Source: an uncultured Muribaculaceae bacterium (GTDB lineage: Bacteria > Bacteroidota > Bacteroidia > Bacteroidales > Muribaculaceae). Taken from it: a DNA stretch of 41,375 bases. Location: NCBI GenBank assembly GCA_910584735.1, contig CAJUBM010000004.1, forward strand, positions 1 to 41,375. Reading direction: 5' to 3'. This document shows positions 17,109 to 25,277 of the stretch, in pieces. Each line of letters begins with the position of its first letter. The first letter of the stretch is position 1. The translations under genes and the position numbers were made by a program. The notes beneath the pieces are model-generated. The model was not told the DNA's origin. It was given only the letters and a program-made list of their open reading frames with translations, and did not search any database.

Positions 17109-18854
17109 ATGAATTTATCAGATATACATTCGCCGGCCGATATAAAAGGCATGGATGCCGAGGATCTGATGCTGCTCAGCGCACGGTTGCGGACAGTGCT
17201 TATCAACAAACTGGCTGCCCGCGGAGGACATGTAGGGCCTAACCTCGGAGTAGTGGAGGCCACTGTGGCCCTCCACTATGTGTTTGATGCCCCAAAGGAT
17301 AAGATTGTTTTTGATGTGTCCCACCAATCCTATGTGCATAAGATGCTTACGGGGCGCATAGACGCGTTCATCGATCCGGCTAAATATGGCGATGTCACAG
17401 GCTATACCAATCCCCGGGAGAGCGACTTCGACCTTTTCTCGATGGGGCATACATCATCTTCGCTGTCGTTAGCTTGCGGACTTGTCAAGGCCCGTGATAT
17501 TGCCGGGGGAGATGAGAATGTGGTGGCTTTCATAGGAGATGCCTCTTTAGGAGGTGGCGAGGCATTGGAAGGTCTTGACACCGGCGGCACTTTCAAATCC
17601 AATTTTATCGTGGTTGTGAATGACAACCAGATGAGTATCGCCGAGAACCATGGGGCTGTCTACGAGGCGCTGCGCGAACTTCGCGAGAGTAACGGCATGT
17701 CCCCCAACAACATCTTCCGTAACTTCGGCTATGAATATCTGTATGTGCGAGAAGGTAACGATCTGCGGGAACTTGTCAAGGCGTTCAGTGCCGTAAAAGG
17801 TTCCGACAGGCCGGTGGTGGTGCATATAAATACCATGAAAGGTCTGGGCCTCCCTGTTGCCGAGGTCGAGAAAGAGAAATTCCACTGGCATGTGCCTTTC
17901 GACATGAAGAGCGGAGCGGCGCTGAATCCGCAGCGGTCATTGTCTTATCCGGATTTATTCGCACGTCAGATGTTGCGTAAAATAGAGGAAGACAATAGGA
18001 TAGTTGTTCTGACCGCCGGTACGCCGGGTGCGATAGGTTTTACGGCTGAGCGCCGTGCGGCTGCCGGAGACAGGTTCGTTGATGTGGGAATTGCCGAACA
18101 GGATGCCGTAGCGATGGCCGCAGGTATTGCGAAAGGTGGCGGACGCCCGGTGTTCGGTGTGATGGCCACGTTCCTGCAACGTGCTTATGACCAGCTTAGC
18201 CAGGAGGTTGCGATAAACCGCCTTCCTGTTGTGGCTGTGACGTTCGGCACAGGCGTTTTCGGCATCCCTGATGAGACACATCTTGGTTTCTTCGATATAG
18301 CTATGATTTCCAATATCCCGGGTATATTGTTGCTCGCACCGTCTACTCCACAGGAGTTCGAAGAGATGATTGACTGGACCTTGGAACAGGATGAGGTGCC
18401 TGTTGTGGTGCGTTGCCCGACCTATCCTTTTGAGTCGGAGACAAGGGTGCTGCCTGAGAAATTTACAGGGCCGTCCTATCGCATCGTGGAGGAGGGTAGC
18501 CGGGTGGCTATAATAGCCGAGGGTGGTTTCCTCGGCCGGGCAACCAAGGCTGCGGCGTTGCTCAGGGAAGAAGGGATTGCTCCGACTGTGGTGCAGGCGC
18601 GTATGCTCTCAGATGTCGACCGCAAGGTGCTTGATTCGTTGCGCGGCTATGATTTGGTAGTCACTCTTGAAGACGGTATAGTGGATGGCGGATTCGGCCA
18701 AAAGGTTGCTTCCTACATGGCGCAGTTCTCCGTCAGAACCATATGCAAAGGGCTTCCCAAAGAGTTTCTTAATGGTTACAATGCTTCCGACCTGCTGAAA
18801 TCGCTCGGCCTTATGCCCGACCGGATTGCTGCGGAAATCAAGGAGCGTCTTTAA
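17109..18854 (+). CDS. Divergent 1-deoxy-D-xylulose-5-phosphate synthase-like enzyme
   Basis: A 581-aa thiamine-diphosphate enzyme of the DXS/transketolase type, somewhat shorter than the usual 620-640. The N-terminal domain has GGHVGPNLGVVEATVALHYVF, given here as a start-to-end stretch at about residues 39-58, then DVSHQSYVHKMLTGR, SMGHTSSSLS and the cofactor site IGDASLGGGEALEG...NDNQMSI. The middle pyrimidine domain has DVGIAEQDAVAMAAGIA with the catalytic Glu, and FLQRAYDQLSQEVA. A C-terminal transketolase domain follows. Two key places differ from classical DXS: the GDG motif reads GDA, and the IDRAGLVG segment that brings an Arg to the sugar phosphate reads TFGTGVFG, though ETHLG with its His and the Arg in VVVRCP remain. 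It may make DXP or act on a related substrate. The first repeat copy follows its stop codon. Confidence 0.85.
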   Translation: MNLSDIHSPADIKGMDAEDLMLLSARLRTVLINKLAARGGHVGPNLGVVEATVALHYVFDAPKDKIVFDVSHQSYVHKMLTGRIDAFIDPAKYGDVTGYTNPRESDFDLFSMGHTSSSLSLACGLVKARDIAGGDENVVAFIGDASLGGGEALEGLDTGGTFKSNFIVVVNDNQMSIAENHGAVYEALRELRESNGMSPNNIFRNFGYEYLYVREGNDLRELVKAFSAVKGSDRPVVVHINTMKGLGLPVAEVEKEKFHWHVPFDMKSGAALNPQRSLSYPDLFARQMLRKIEEDNRIVVLTAGTPGAIGFTAERRAAAGDRFVDVGIAEQDAVAMAAGIAKGGGRPVFGVMATFLQRAYDQLSQEVAINRLPVVAVTFGTGVFGIPDETHLGFFDIAMISNIPGILLLAPSTPQEFEEMIDWTLEQDEVPVVVRCPTYPFESETRVLPEKFTGPSYRIVEEGSRVAIIAEGGFLGRATKAAALLREEGIAPTVVQARMLSDVDRKVLDSLRGYDLVVTLEDGIVDGGFGQKVASYMAQFSVRTICKGLPKEFLNGYNASDLLKSLGLMPDRIAAEIKERL

Positions 18855-18890
18855 AAAGTCGGAATTTCCAAAAGATTCATATCACAAACG

Positions 18891-19182
18891 TAAATGTGTT
18901 ATAATTTGGAGGCACCAATCTTCCAACGAAAAACATTATCCGAGGTAACTTTATAGTGGCGCCGAACCTCCGGGACGGCAGGCCACCAGAATAGGCGGGG
19001 GTACCTGACAGTTAAAACCAACACACAGCAAATCAGGATATTGCCTGACAAGATGCGTCTATAAGGCTCCGCCTCTTCTGGTGGCCTGCCGTCCCGGAGG
19101 TCCGGCGCCACTATAAAGTTACCATTGCCAAAAGTGTTTATAACAGAAGCGGGATGTCAAGAATTATTTCTTGACACCCCGC
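18891..19182 (+). repeat. Palindromic repeat element, copy A (complete)
   Basis: A noncoding unit filling most of the 441-bp gap between the DXS-like gene and dnaN. In order: a conserved flank with a small hairpin (18908-18924); a linker CGAAAAACATTATCC; a left arm (18944-18998); a 70-nt spacer; a right arm (19069-19123); the tail ATTGCCAAAAGTGTT; and a hairpin (19149-19182) with 5 plus 9 paired bases around one mismatch. The two 55-nt arms match at 53 positions as an inverted repeat. The left arm is 52 or 53 of 55 identical to the arms of copy B. No ORF of credible coding quality is seen. It lies in the same orientation as the upstream gene, as do the other two copies. Confidence 0.9.
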
Positions 19183-19240
19183 CGTGGTTTTGAAAGAGAA
19201 AATAATGAGGGGAGGATAGGGATAGGTCGAAAAAAAAATG

Positions 19241-19248
19241 TAACTTTG
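19241..19248 (+). promoter_or_regulatory. -7 box of the dnaN promoter
   Basis: TAACTTTG matches TAnnTTTG 47 bp before the dnaN start. No TTTG is found at the -33 spacing; an A-run lies just upstream. It follows copy A of the repeat, so the housekeeping run probably starts its own transcript here. Confidence 0.45.
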
Positions 19249-19295
19249 TAAGTCAAAACATAATCATATAAAGTCAACAATAAAAACAAGATATA

Positions 19296-20429
19296 ATGGA
19301 CTTCAAAGTAGCCGCCAAAACGCTTTATTCCACCTTGTCGGGTGTAAGCAAGGTGATAAACTCTAAAAACACTCTGACGATACTGGATAACTTCCTGTTC
19401 AGCGTGGAGGGAAAGATGCTTACCGTTACCGCCTCAGATACGGAGAACACCCTTATCGCAAGGGTGGAACTGTCGGAAGTGGAGGGAGACGGCGCTTTCT
19501 GTGTCAATGCCCGCCGTATGGTCGACATTGCCAAGGAACTCCCCGATGTGGATGTGGACTTCGCCATCGATGACGAGCGCAAGACCATCAAGATTTCTTT
19601 CCCCGGCGGTAACTTCGACCTTGCAGGCATCGATGCCGAGCAGTATCCTGTCACTCTTGACCAAGAGGATGATGCGGATTCGCGTAAAGATATGCTGATA
19701 CCGGCAGAGCAGATTCTCCACGGCATCGACAATACGTTCTTTGCAATCGGCACAGACTCGCTGCGTCCCCAGATGATGGGTATATATTGGGATGTGAAGG
19801 CCGACGGCATCACGTTCGTGTCGACCGACACGCGTAAACTTGTCCGTTATATCGACCGTACGGCGCAGCCGGGGATAGAGGCTTCATGCATACTTCCTCA
19901 AAAACCATGCGTGATATTGAAGACGCTCCTGCAGGCTGACGAGGAAGTTAAGGTGACACTCTCATCTAAGAGTGCTACGTTCGTTACCGAGCGCATGACT
20001 TTCAACTGTCGCTTCATAAAGGGGAACTATCCCGACTATAACCGCGTTATTCCGGCAAACAACCCGAACGTGGTAACAGTTGACCGTGTGACTTTGCTTA
20101 CCGCCGTGCGCCGTGTGGCCGTGTGCGCCGACCCCTCACATTCGCTTGTGAAATTCCGTCTCGCTCCCGGGAAGATAGAGATGAAGGTTGATGATGCCAA
20201 CTTCTCAACGTTCGCGCATGAAGAGGTTGCATGCGACTACCAGGGGAAAGAGATGGTGATAGGCTTCTCCGCTACCTTCCTCGTGGAGATTTTCAATACG
20301 CTCACCACCGGGAATATTATCATAAAGCTCGCCGATCCGTCACGCCCCGGCGTGTTCCTGCCTGAGGAGAACGATGAAAACACCGAACTGGTGATAATCC
20401 TTATGCCCATGACGGTGCAAGACTTCTGA
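19296..20429 (+). CDS. dnaN: DNA polymerase III beta subunit (sliding clamp)
   Basis: A 377-aa protein of full family length with the three repeated clamp domains: FKVAAKTLYSTLSGVSKVINSKN opens the first (residues about 3-25), ADSRKDMLIPAEQILHGIDNTFFAIG begins the second (about 126-151), and NNPNVVTVDRVTLLTAVRRVAV begins the third (about 252-273). The end reads ELVIILMPMTVQDF, the usual C-terminal strand of the clamp with its final Met-rich motif. The dimer encircles DNA and tethers polymerase III. It opens a plus-strand run of closely spaced genes (exonuclease, coaBC, porD-like, recN, rlmB) and is not near dnaA here. The ATG at 19296 gives the expected N-terminus MDFKVAA. Confidence 0.97.
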   Translation: MDFKVAAKTLYSTLSGVSKVINSKNTLTILDNFLFSVEGKMLTVTASDTENTLIARVELSEVEGDGAFCVNARRMVDIAKELPDVDVDFAIDDERKTIKISFPGGNFDLAGIDAEQYPVTLDQEDDADSRKDMLIPAEQILHGIDNTFFAIGTDSLRPQMMGIYWDVKADGITFVSTDTRKLVRYIDRTAQPGIEASCILPQKPCVILKTLLQADEEVKVTLSSKSATFVTERMTFNCRFIKGNYPDYNRVIPANNPNVVTVDRVTLLTAVRRVAVCADPSHSLVKFRLAPGKIEMKVDDANFSTFAHEEVACDYQGKEMVIGFSATFLVEIFNTLTTGNIIIKLADPSRPGVFLPEENDENTELVIILMPMTVQDF

Positions 20430-20451
20430 CACAGCAAGATCCCTGACCATA

Positions 20452-21228
20452 GTGAAGCTTAACCTTACAAGGCCGGTGATGTTCTTCGACCTGGAGACCA
20501 CCGGCACCAACATCCTTCATGACCGCATCGTGGAAATCTCCATGATAAAGGTATATCCCGATGGCTCCGACTGCCAGCGCACCATACGTGTGAATCCCGG
20601 CATACCTATCTCGGCAGAGGCCACGGCAATCCACCATATAACCGATGCCGATGTAGCCGACAAACCTGCTTTCAAGGAGATTGCGGCAGCTTTGGCCGAG
20701 AGTTTCCTCGGATGCGATATAGCGGGTTTCAATTCCAACCGTTTCGATGTGCCGATGCTCTCGGAGGAGTTCGCCAGGGCGGGGGTGGATTTCGATTTCA
20801 CCGCTCCGCGCTATATAGATGTTCAGACAATCTTCCATAAGAAGGAACAGCGAACCCTCACGGCGGCCTACCGGTTCTACTGCGATAAGGACTTGGAGGA
20901 CGCCCATTCGGCCAATGCCGACACCCGTGCAACCTACGAGGTGCTTATGGCGCAGCTTGACCGATATGGCGATCTTCCCAATGATGTCGATGCATTGTCT
21001 GAATTCTCTTCACAGAACTGCAATGTCGACCTTATAGGACGTCTGGTTTATGACGACAATAGGCGCGAAGTGATAAATTTCGGGAAATATAAGGGGCAGC
21101 TTGCCGAGGAGGTATTGTCGCGCGACAGCGGCTATCTCGGCTGGATTCTCCAGGGTGATTTCCCCTCCGACACAAAACGCTGTTTCCGTGGCATAAAGAC
21201 ACGTATCGATAGCCGTAAGACGAAATGA
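20452..21228 (+). CDS. DnaQ-like 3'-5' exonuclease
   Basis: A 258-aa protein starting at a GTG 22 bp after dnaN; the product opens MKLNLTRPVMFFDLETTGTN. DEDDh exonuclease motifs are present: Exo I FFDLETTGT (about residue 11), Exo II IAGFNSNRFDVPML (about 92) and Exo III HSANADTRATYEVL (about 153), with the catalytic Asp, Glu, Asp, His and Asp in place. After about residue 190 there is a DUF3820-like segment (FGKYKGQLAEEVL, GYLGWILQGDF). It is likely a proofreading or repair exonuclease related to the epsilon subunit. Adjacency to dnaN fits a role with the clamp. Its stop overlaps the coaBC start by 4 bp (ATGA). Confidence 0.92.
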   Translation: MKLNLTRPVMFFDLETTGTNILHDRIVEISMIKVYPDGSDCQRTIRVNPGIPISAEATAIHHITDADVADKPAFKEIAAALAESFLGCDIAGFNSNRFDVPMLSEEFARAGVDFDFTAPRYIDVQTIFHKKEQRTLTAAYRFYCDKDLEDAHSANADTRATYEVLMAQLDRYGDLPNDVDALSEFSSQNCNVDLIGRLVYDDNRREVINFGKYKGQLAEEVLSRDSGYLGWILQGDFPSDTKRCFRGIKTRIDSRKTK

Positions 21229-22469
21229 ATATAGTACTCGGTATAACGGGCGGTATCGCCGCCTATAAGTCGGCAGCGCTGCTGCGCCTCTTTGTGAAGG
21301 CCGGCCACCAGGTGCAGGTGGTGATGACCCCTGCCGCACGTGAGTTTATCACCCCCGTCACGCTTTCGGCTCTTTCGGGACGTCCCGTGGTGAGCGAGTT
21401 CTTTACCGCCAACACGGGGCAATGGAACAGCCATGTGGATCTCGGACTTTGGGCCGATGCCATGGTTATAGCACCGGCAACGGCCTGCACTATAGCCAAG
21501 ATGGCTACCGGCGTGGCCGACAACATGCTTGTCACTACCTATCTTTCGGCACGGGAGCCTGTATTCATCGCTCCGGCTATGGACCTTGACATGATGGCCC
21601 ATCCGTCTACACGGCGGAATCTGGAGCTTCTGCAGTCTTATGGCAATATCATTATCGAACCTGCCGAGGGTGAACTGGCATCTCATCTGGTGGGGAAGGG
21701 ACGCATGGAGGAGCCGGAAAAGATTTTCGAGGTGGTGACGCGCTATCTTGAAGGGCGTTCCCAAAACGAATGCCCTCGTTACCCGCTAAAAGGGAAGAAA
21801 GTGCTTGTCACAGCCGGTCCTACACGCGAGAAGATAGACCCCGTGAGGTTTATCTCGAACTATTCCACGGGTAAGATGGGATTCGCCATCGCCGACGAGG
21901 CTGCCCGCCGGGGCGCCGAAGTCACCGTTGTCGCCGGCCCTGTAGAAGTCTCCTCAAAGGAAAACGGGGTACGTGTCGTATCGGTGGAGTCTGGACGGGA
22001 GATGCTCTCAGCCTGCCGTGATTTATTCCCGGAGTGTGATATAGCCGTGATGTGTGCCGCCGTGGCCGATTATTATGTCGAGAACCCGGCACCTTTGAAG
22101 ATAAAGCGTGGCGAAGGGACGGTGCCTGAACTTAAACTGGCCGCCAATCCCGATATAGCCGCTACTCTCGGGGCCGATAAAAAGCCCGGGCAGATAATGG
22201 TGGGGTTCGCTCTCGAGACCGACCATGAGGGGGTTAACGCTGCGAAGAAGATGGAGCGTAAGAATCTTGACATGGTGGTAATGAATTCGCTTCGCGATGC
22301 CGGAGCCGGATTCGGCACTGATACGAACAAGGTTACTATATATTTTCGCGACAATTCGCGCCCGGCGTTGGAAATCCCGCTGAAGTCAAAACGCGAGGTC
22401 GCCTGCGACATCCTTGAAGCAGTGTCAGCCCTCTATGATGGAGCGGTATCTGATGTATCAGGGCAATAA
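21225..22469 (+). CDS. coaBC: Phosphopantothenoylcysteine decarboxylase / phosphopantothenate-cysteine ligase
   Basis: A 414-aa bifunctional enzyme of coenzyme A synthesis. The CoaC flavoprotein half (1-180) has GITGGIAAYKSAALLR, HVDLGLWADAMVIAPATA with the catalytic His, and the substrate clamp IAPAMDLDM, where the more usual Asn of PAMNxxM is Asp. The CoaB half (about 190-405) has VTAGPTREKIDPVRFISNYS then TGKMGFAIADEAA, MCAAVADYYVENPAPLKIKR with the active Lys, and MVGFALETDHE. Together they join phosphopantothenate to cysteine and decarboxylate it to phosphopantetheine. It overlaps the exonuclease by 4 bp, which points to translational coupling. Confidence 0.96.
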   Translation: MNIVLGITGGIAAYKSAALLRLFVKAGHQVQVVMTPAAREFITPVTLSALSGRPVVSEFFTANTGQWNSHVDLGLWADAMVIAPATACTIAKMATGVADNMLVTTYLSAREPVFIAPAMDLDMMAHPSTRRNLELLQSYGNIIIEPAEGELASHLVGKGRMEEPEKIFEVVTRYLEGRSQNECPRYPLKGKKVLVTAGPTREKIDPVRFISNYSTGKMGFAIADEAARRGAEVTVVAGPVEVSSKENGVRVVSVESGREMLSACRDLFPECDIAVMCAAVADYYVENPAPLKIKRGEGTVPELKLAANPDIAATLGADKKPGQIMVGFALETDHEGVNAAKKMERKNLDMVVMNSLRDAGAGFGTDTNKVTIYFRDNSRPALEIPLKSKREVACDILEAVSALYDGAVSDVSGQ

Positions 22470-22496
22470 ACAATAAAATTTTTACGTTTCTCTCTC

Positions 22497-23477
22497 ATGT
22501 CGCACTATATAGAAAAATTTGTTACCCGGATGGCTCGGAAATGCGCGGTCATAAGAGCGGTTTCACATATGATGCTTTATGTAGCAGCGGTAACGGCAGT
22601 TCTCTGCGCTGCCCCTTTCCAAACACAGGCGCAAGAACTCAACTGTCAGGTGGAGTTTAATACCGACCAACTCCAGGGTACGAATAAAAGCATATTCCAG
22701 ACTCTCCAGGAGGCGGTGAGCGAGTATATGAACACCACTCATTTCACCAACGCCCAGTTCTCGACCAACGAAAAGATTGACTGCCGTATGTTCTTCACCA
22801 TAAAGGAGAATACCGACGGTGTGTTGAAGGGGGATCTGCAGGTGCAGTCGTCTCGGCCGGTCTATAATTCCACATACACAACCACGCTCATTAACTTCAA
22901 GGACACGAAGATAGACTTCATGTATCAGGAGGGGGAGCCGTTGGTGTTCTCTCCGAACACCATGGAGAGCCAGCTTACGGCGATTTTAAATTTCTACGCA
23001 TATCTGATAATCGCGGTTGATTTCGATTCATTTTCTCCAAAAGGAGGTCAGGAATATTTCGACCGTCTGGCACAGATTGTGCAGATGGCACAGTCCTCGG
23101 GCGAGATAGGCTGGAAGGCTTTTGAAGACAAGAAAAACCGTTCCGGGGTGCTTGATGCCTTCACCGCGCCCGCCACATCGGTGTTGCGCGATATGATGTA
23201 CGACTACCATCGTCTCGGGTTGGATGAGATGTCGCTATCTCCCGATAAGGGACGCGCCAAGATTACAGATACGCTCGCACGGTTGCAGGCGGTCTATCAG
23301 GCCGACCCCATGTCTGTAGGGCTGTCTATGTTCAAGGACGCCAAACTTGACGAACTTGTTAATATCTACACCAAAGGCTCGCAGACCGAACGTGAAAAGG
23401 TAGTGGAGATTCTTTCCCCACTGTACCCGACCGAGATGAAGCGTATCAACTACATCAAGGCAGGTACGAACAAATAA
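22497..23477 (+). CDS. porD: PorD-like type IX secretion protein (DUF4835 family)
   Basis: A 326-aa exported protein. The signal peptide core is MMLYVAAVTAVLCAAPFQTQA with cleavage before QELNCQVEFN; the ATG at 22497 gives a long n-region, and starts at 22530 or 22569 are possible. The mature protein follows the DUF4835 pattern: LNCQVEFNTDQLQGTNKSIF, listed to its conserved end, then FTNAQFSTNEKIDCRMFFTI, a central YAYLIIAVDFDSFSPKGG and the C-terminal DELVNIYTKGS with EKVVEILSPLYPTEMKRI. To my knowledge this family is annotated as the T9SS accessory protein PorD; the mechanism is not well defined. The position between coaBC and recN is familiar from other Bacteroidetes. The window also encodes T9SS cargo. 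Confidence 0.82.
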   Translation: MSHYIEKFVTRMARKCAVIRAVSHMMLYVAAVTAVLCAAPFQTQAQELNCQVEFNTDQLQGTNKSIFQTLQEAVSEYMNTTHFTNAQFSTNEKIDCRMFFTIKENTDGVLKGDLQVQSSRPVYNSTYTTTLINFKDTKIDFMYQEGEPLVFSPNTMESQLTAILNFYAYLIIAVDFDSFSPKGGQEYFDRLAQIVQMAQSSGEIGWKAFEDKKNRSGVLDAFTAPATSVLRDMMYDYHRLGLDEMSLSPDKGRAKITDTLARLQAVYQADPMSVGLSMFKDAKLDELVNIYTKGSQTEREKVVEILSPLYPTEMKRINYIKAGTNK

Positions 23478-23501
23478 CGGATTCGAGCCGCCACCTCACC
23501 T

Positions 23502-23541
23502 TATTATAATGATAGAGACGCTATTATAATGATAGAGACGC
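23502..23541 (+). repeat. Exact 20-bp tandem duplication across the recN start
   Basis: Bases 23502-23521 and 23522-23541 are identical. Each copy carries an ATG followed by ATA GAG ACG. The first ATG (23509) reads MIETLL and stops at TAA (23527-23529), which overlaps the true recN ATG (23529) by one base. Confidence 0.9.
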
Positions 23542-25217
23542 TACATATATCGAACTATGCGCTGATTGATACGGTTGACATAACCCTGCACCCCGGATTG
23601 AATATAATAACCGGCGAGACGGGAGCCGGAAAGTCAATCATGCTCGGTGCCCTGTCGCTCCTTATGGGTGGGAGGGCAGATTCCAAGGCTATGCGTGATG
23701 CCTCTCGCAAATCGGTGGTGGAGGCTTCTTTCTCTGCCGATTCTTTCGCGGGAATGGAGGCTTTCTGCAAGGAGAACGATATAGACTTTGACCCCGGGCA
23801 TATAATATTGCGCAGGGAGGTGGCACCCGGAGGAAGGTCGCGGGCTTTCATAAACGACACGCCTGTGACGCTTACCGTTCTGAGGCAGATGGCGTTGATG
23901 CTCGTTGATATTCATTCGCAACACCAGAACCTGTTGCTTGCCTCCCCTCCCTACCAGTTGCGTGTGCTTGACTCGCTGGCCGGTAACGATAAGCGCCTGG
24001 CAGAATTTGCCGGGCAGTATTCGCGTTACCGACATGCCGTGAAGGAGTACCAGCTTACGCGCCGCAAGATTGAGCAGACACGCCGCGAGGAGGCCTATCT
24101 GCGTCATCAGTATGCGCAACTCGCCCAGGCACAGCTTGTAGACGGCGAGCAGGAGGAACTGGAGCGTGAGCGCGATGTGTTGTCGAATATGGCCGATATA
24201 AAGGAGGCTCTTGCCTCGGTTATTTCGGCATTGCGCGAGGGTGAGGAGAACGCCGACTCCATGTTGAAGCAGGCTTATGACGGGGCTGTATCGTTGTCGG
24301 ATCTAATCGAGGATGCCGATATGCTGGCCGAACGCCTGGATTCTCTGAGGGTGGAGTGCCGTGATGTGGCGGATTCGTTCCAAGAGTATGACCGCTCGCT
24401 TTCAGCCGACCCCGGGCAGCTTGAGGCCGTAGAGGAGCGTCTCAACCTGCTCTATGACCTTGAACGGAAGCACCATACGGACACTGTTGCAGCACTTATA
24501 GGCATACGTGATTCCATCAAGGGGAAGCTTGATGCCATAGATTCAGGCGATGAGGCTCTGCGCGACCTCGAACAGGGAGCACGGCGGGCCAAGAAAGAGG
24601 CTTTGGAGCTTGCACGTGGTATTTCCGAGGTCCGCCACAAGGAGGCGGTCAAGTTTGCCGATATATTGAAGGAGCGCGCCGTACCTCTGGGAATGAAGAA
24701 CCTGCAGGTGGAGATTTCGGTAAAGGAGGCCGACCTGTCGGCCACAGGTATAGACCAGGTAGAGTTTCTTTTTGCCTTTAACAAGAACCAGCCGCTGCTA
24801 CCCGTTGGAAATACTGCCTCGGGTGGGGAGATTTCAAGGCTTATGCTCTCGATAAAATCTATCGTGGCCGATAAGATGGAACTTCCGTCTCTGATTTTCG
24901 ACGAGGTAGACACCGGGGTGTCGGGCGATGTGGCCAACCGAATGGGCGAGATGATGCTCGCCATCTCCGACAACATACAGGTTATCGCCATAACCCATCT
25001 TCCCCAGGTAGCAGCCAAGGGCTCAGCTCATTATAAGGTGTTTAAAGAAGACACAGATTCGTCAACCGTGACACGGATACGGCAGCTTTCCGATGATGAC
25101 CGTGTTGACGAACTGGCTCTTATGCTTTCAGGTTCGGTGGATAACGAGGCGGCCAGGGCAACAGCCTGTTCGCTGCTCGGATTCCCTACAGAACCGTCAC
25201 AGCCCTCCCTCTTTTGA
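23529..25217 (+). CDS. recN: DNA repair protein RecN
   Basis: A 562-aa SMC-like ATPase of normal length. The N-terminal head has MIETLHISNYALIDTVDI and Walker A GETGAGKSIMLGAL (about residue 30). Conserved LVDIHSQHQNLLL lies at about 122. Two coiled-coil arms (about 150-230 and 300-385, rich in Glu, Arg and Leu) flank a hinge. The C-terminal head has the signature ASGGEISRLMLSIKSIV (about 430), Walker B LIFDEVDTGVSG and the HLPQVAAKGSAHYKV switch. RecN holds DNA ends together during double-strand break repair. The start codon lies in a 20-bp tandem duplication that also creates a six-codon leader ORF ending on it. Confidence 0.96.
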   Translation: MIETLHISNYALIDTVDITLHPGLNIITGETGAGKSIMLGALSLLMGGRADSKAMRDASRKSVVEASFSADSFAGMEAFCKENDIDFDPGHIILRREVAPGGRSRAFINDTPVTLTVLRQMALMLVDIHSQHQNLLLASPPYQLRVLDSLAGNDKRLAEFAGQYSRYRHAVKEYQLTRRKIEQTRREEAYLRHQYAQLAQAQLVDGEQEELERERDVLSNMADIKEALASVISALREGEENADSMLKQAYDGAVSLSDLIEDADMLAERLDSLRVECRDVADSFQEYDRSLSADPGQLEAVEERLNLLYDLERKHHTDTVAALIGIRDSIKGKLDAIDSGDEALRDLEQGARRAKKEALELARGISEVRHKEAVKFADILKERAVPLGMKNLQVEISVKEADLSATGIDQVEFLFAFNKNQPLLPVGNTASGGEISRLMLSIKSIVADKMELPSLIFDEVDTGVSGDVANRMGEMMLAISDNIQVIAITHLPQVAAKGSAHYKVFKEDTDSSTVTRIRQLSDDDRVDELALMLSGSVDNEAARATACSLLGFPTEPSQPSLF

Positions 25218-25237
25218 AAAAATATTAACAGACAATA

Positions 25238-25255
25238 AGGGCGTTTATGCCCTTG
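25238..25255. terminator. Small hairpin between recN and rlmB
   Basis: AAGGGC (25238-25243) pairs with GCCCTT (25250-25255) around a 6-nt loop, 20 bp after recN. No T-run follows, so it may only weaken readthrough or process the mRNA. Confidence 0.35.
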
Positions 25256-25277
25256 GAATAACGATTGCTTAACGACG

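Noticed and set aside
18899..19111. Open frames of about 70 codons on the antisense strand of repeat copies A and B, with the shared reading APDLRDGRPPEEAE
   Set aside because: The shared part lies in the near-identical arm. Past it, copy B reaches a stop where copy A continues, the changes do not favour silent sites, and both would start from GTG inside a hairpin. Shared frame follows from shared DNA.
18891..19182. Classification of the repeat as a MITE with target-site duplications
   Set aside because: No matching short direct repeats could be seen flanking both complete copies, and the ends of the unit are hairpins rather than the terminal inverted repeats, so the class is left open.
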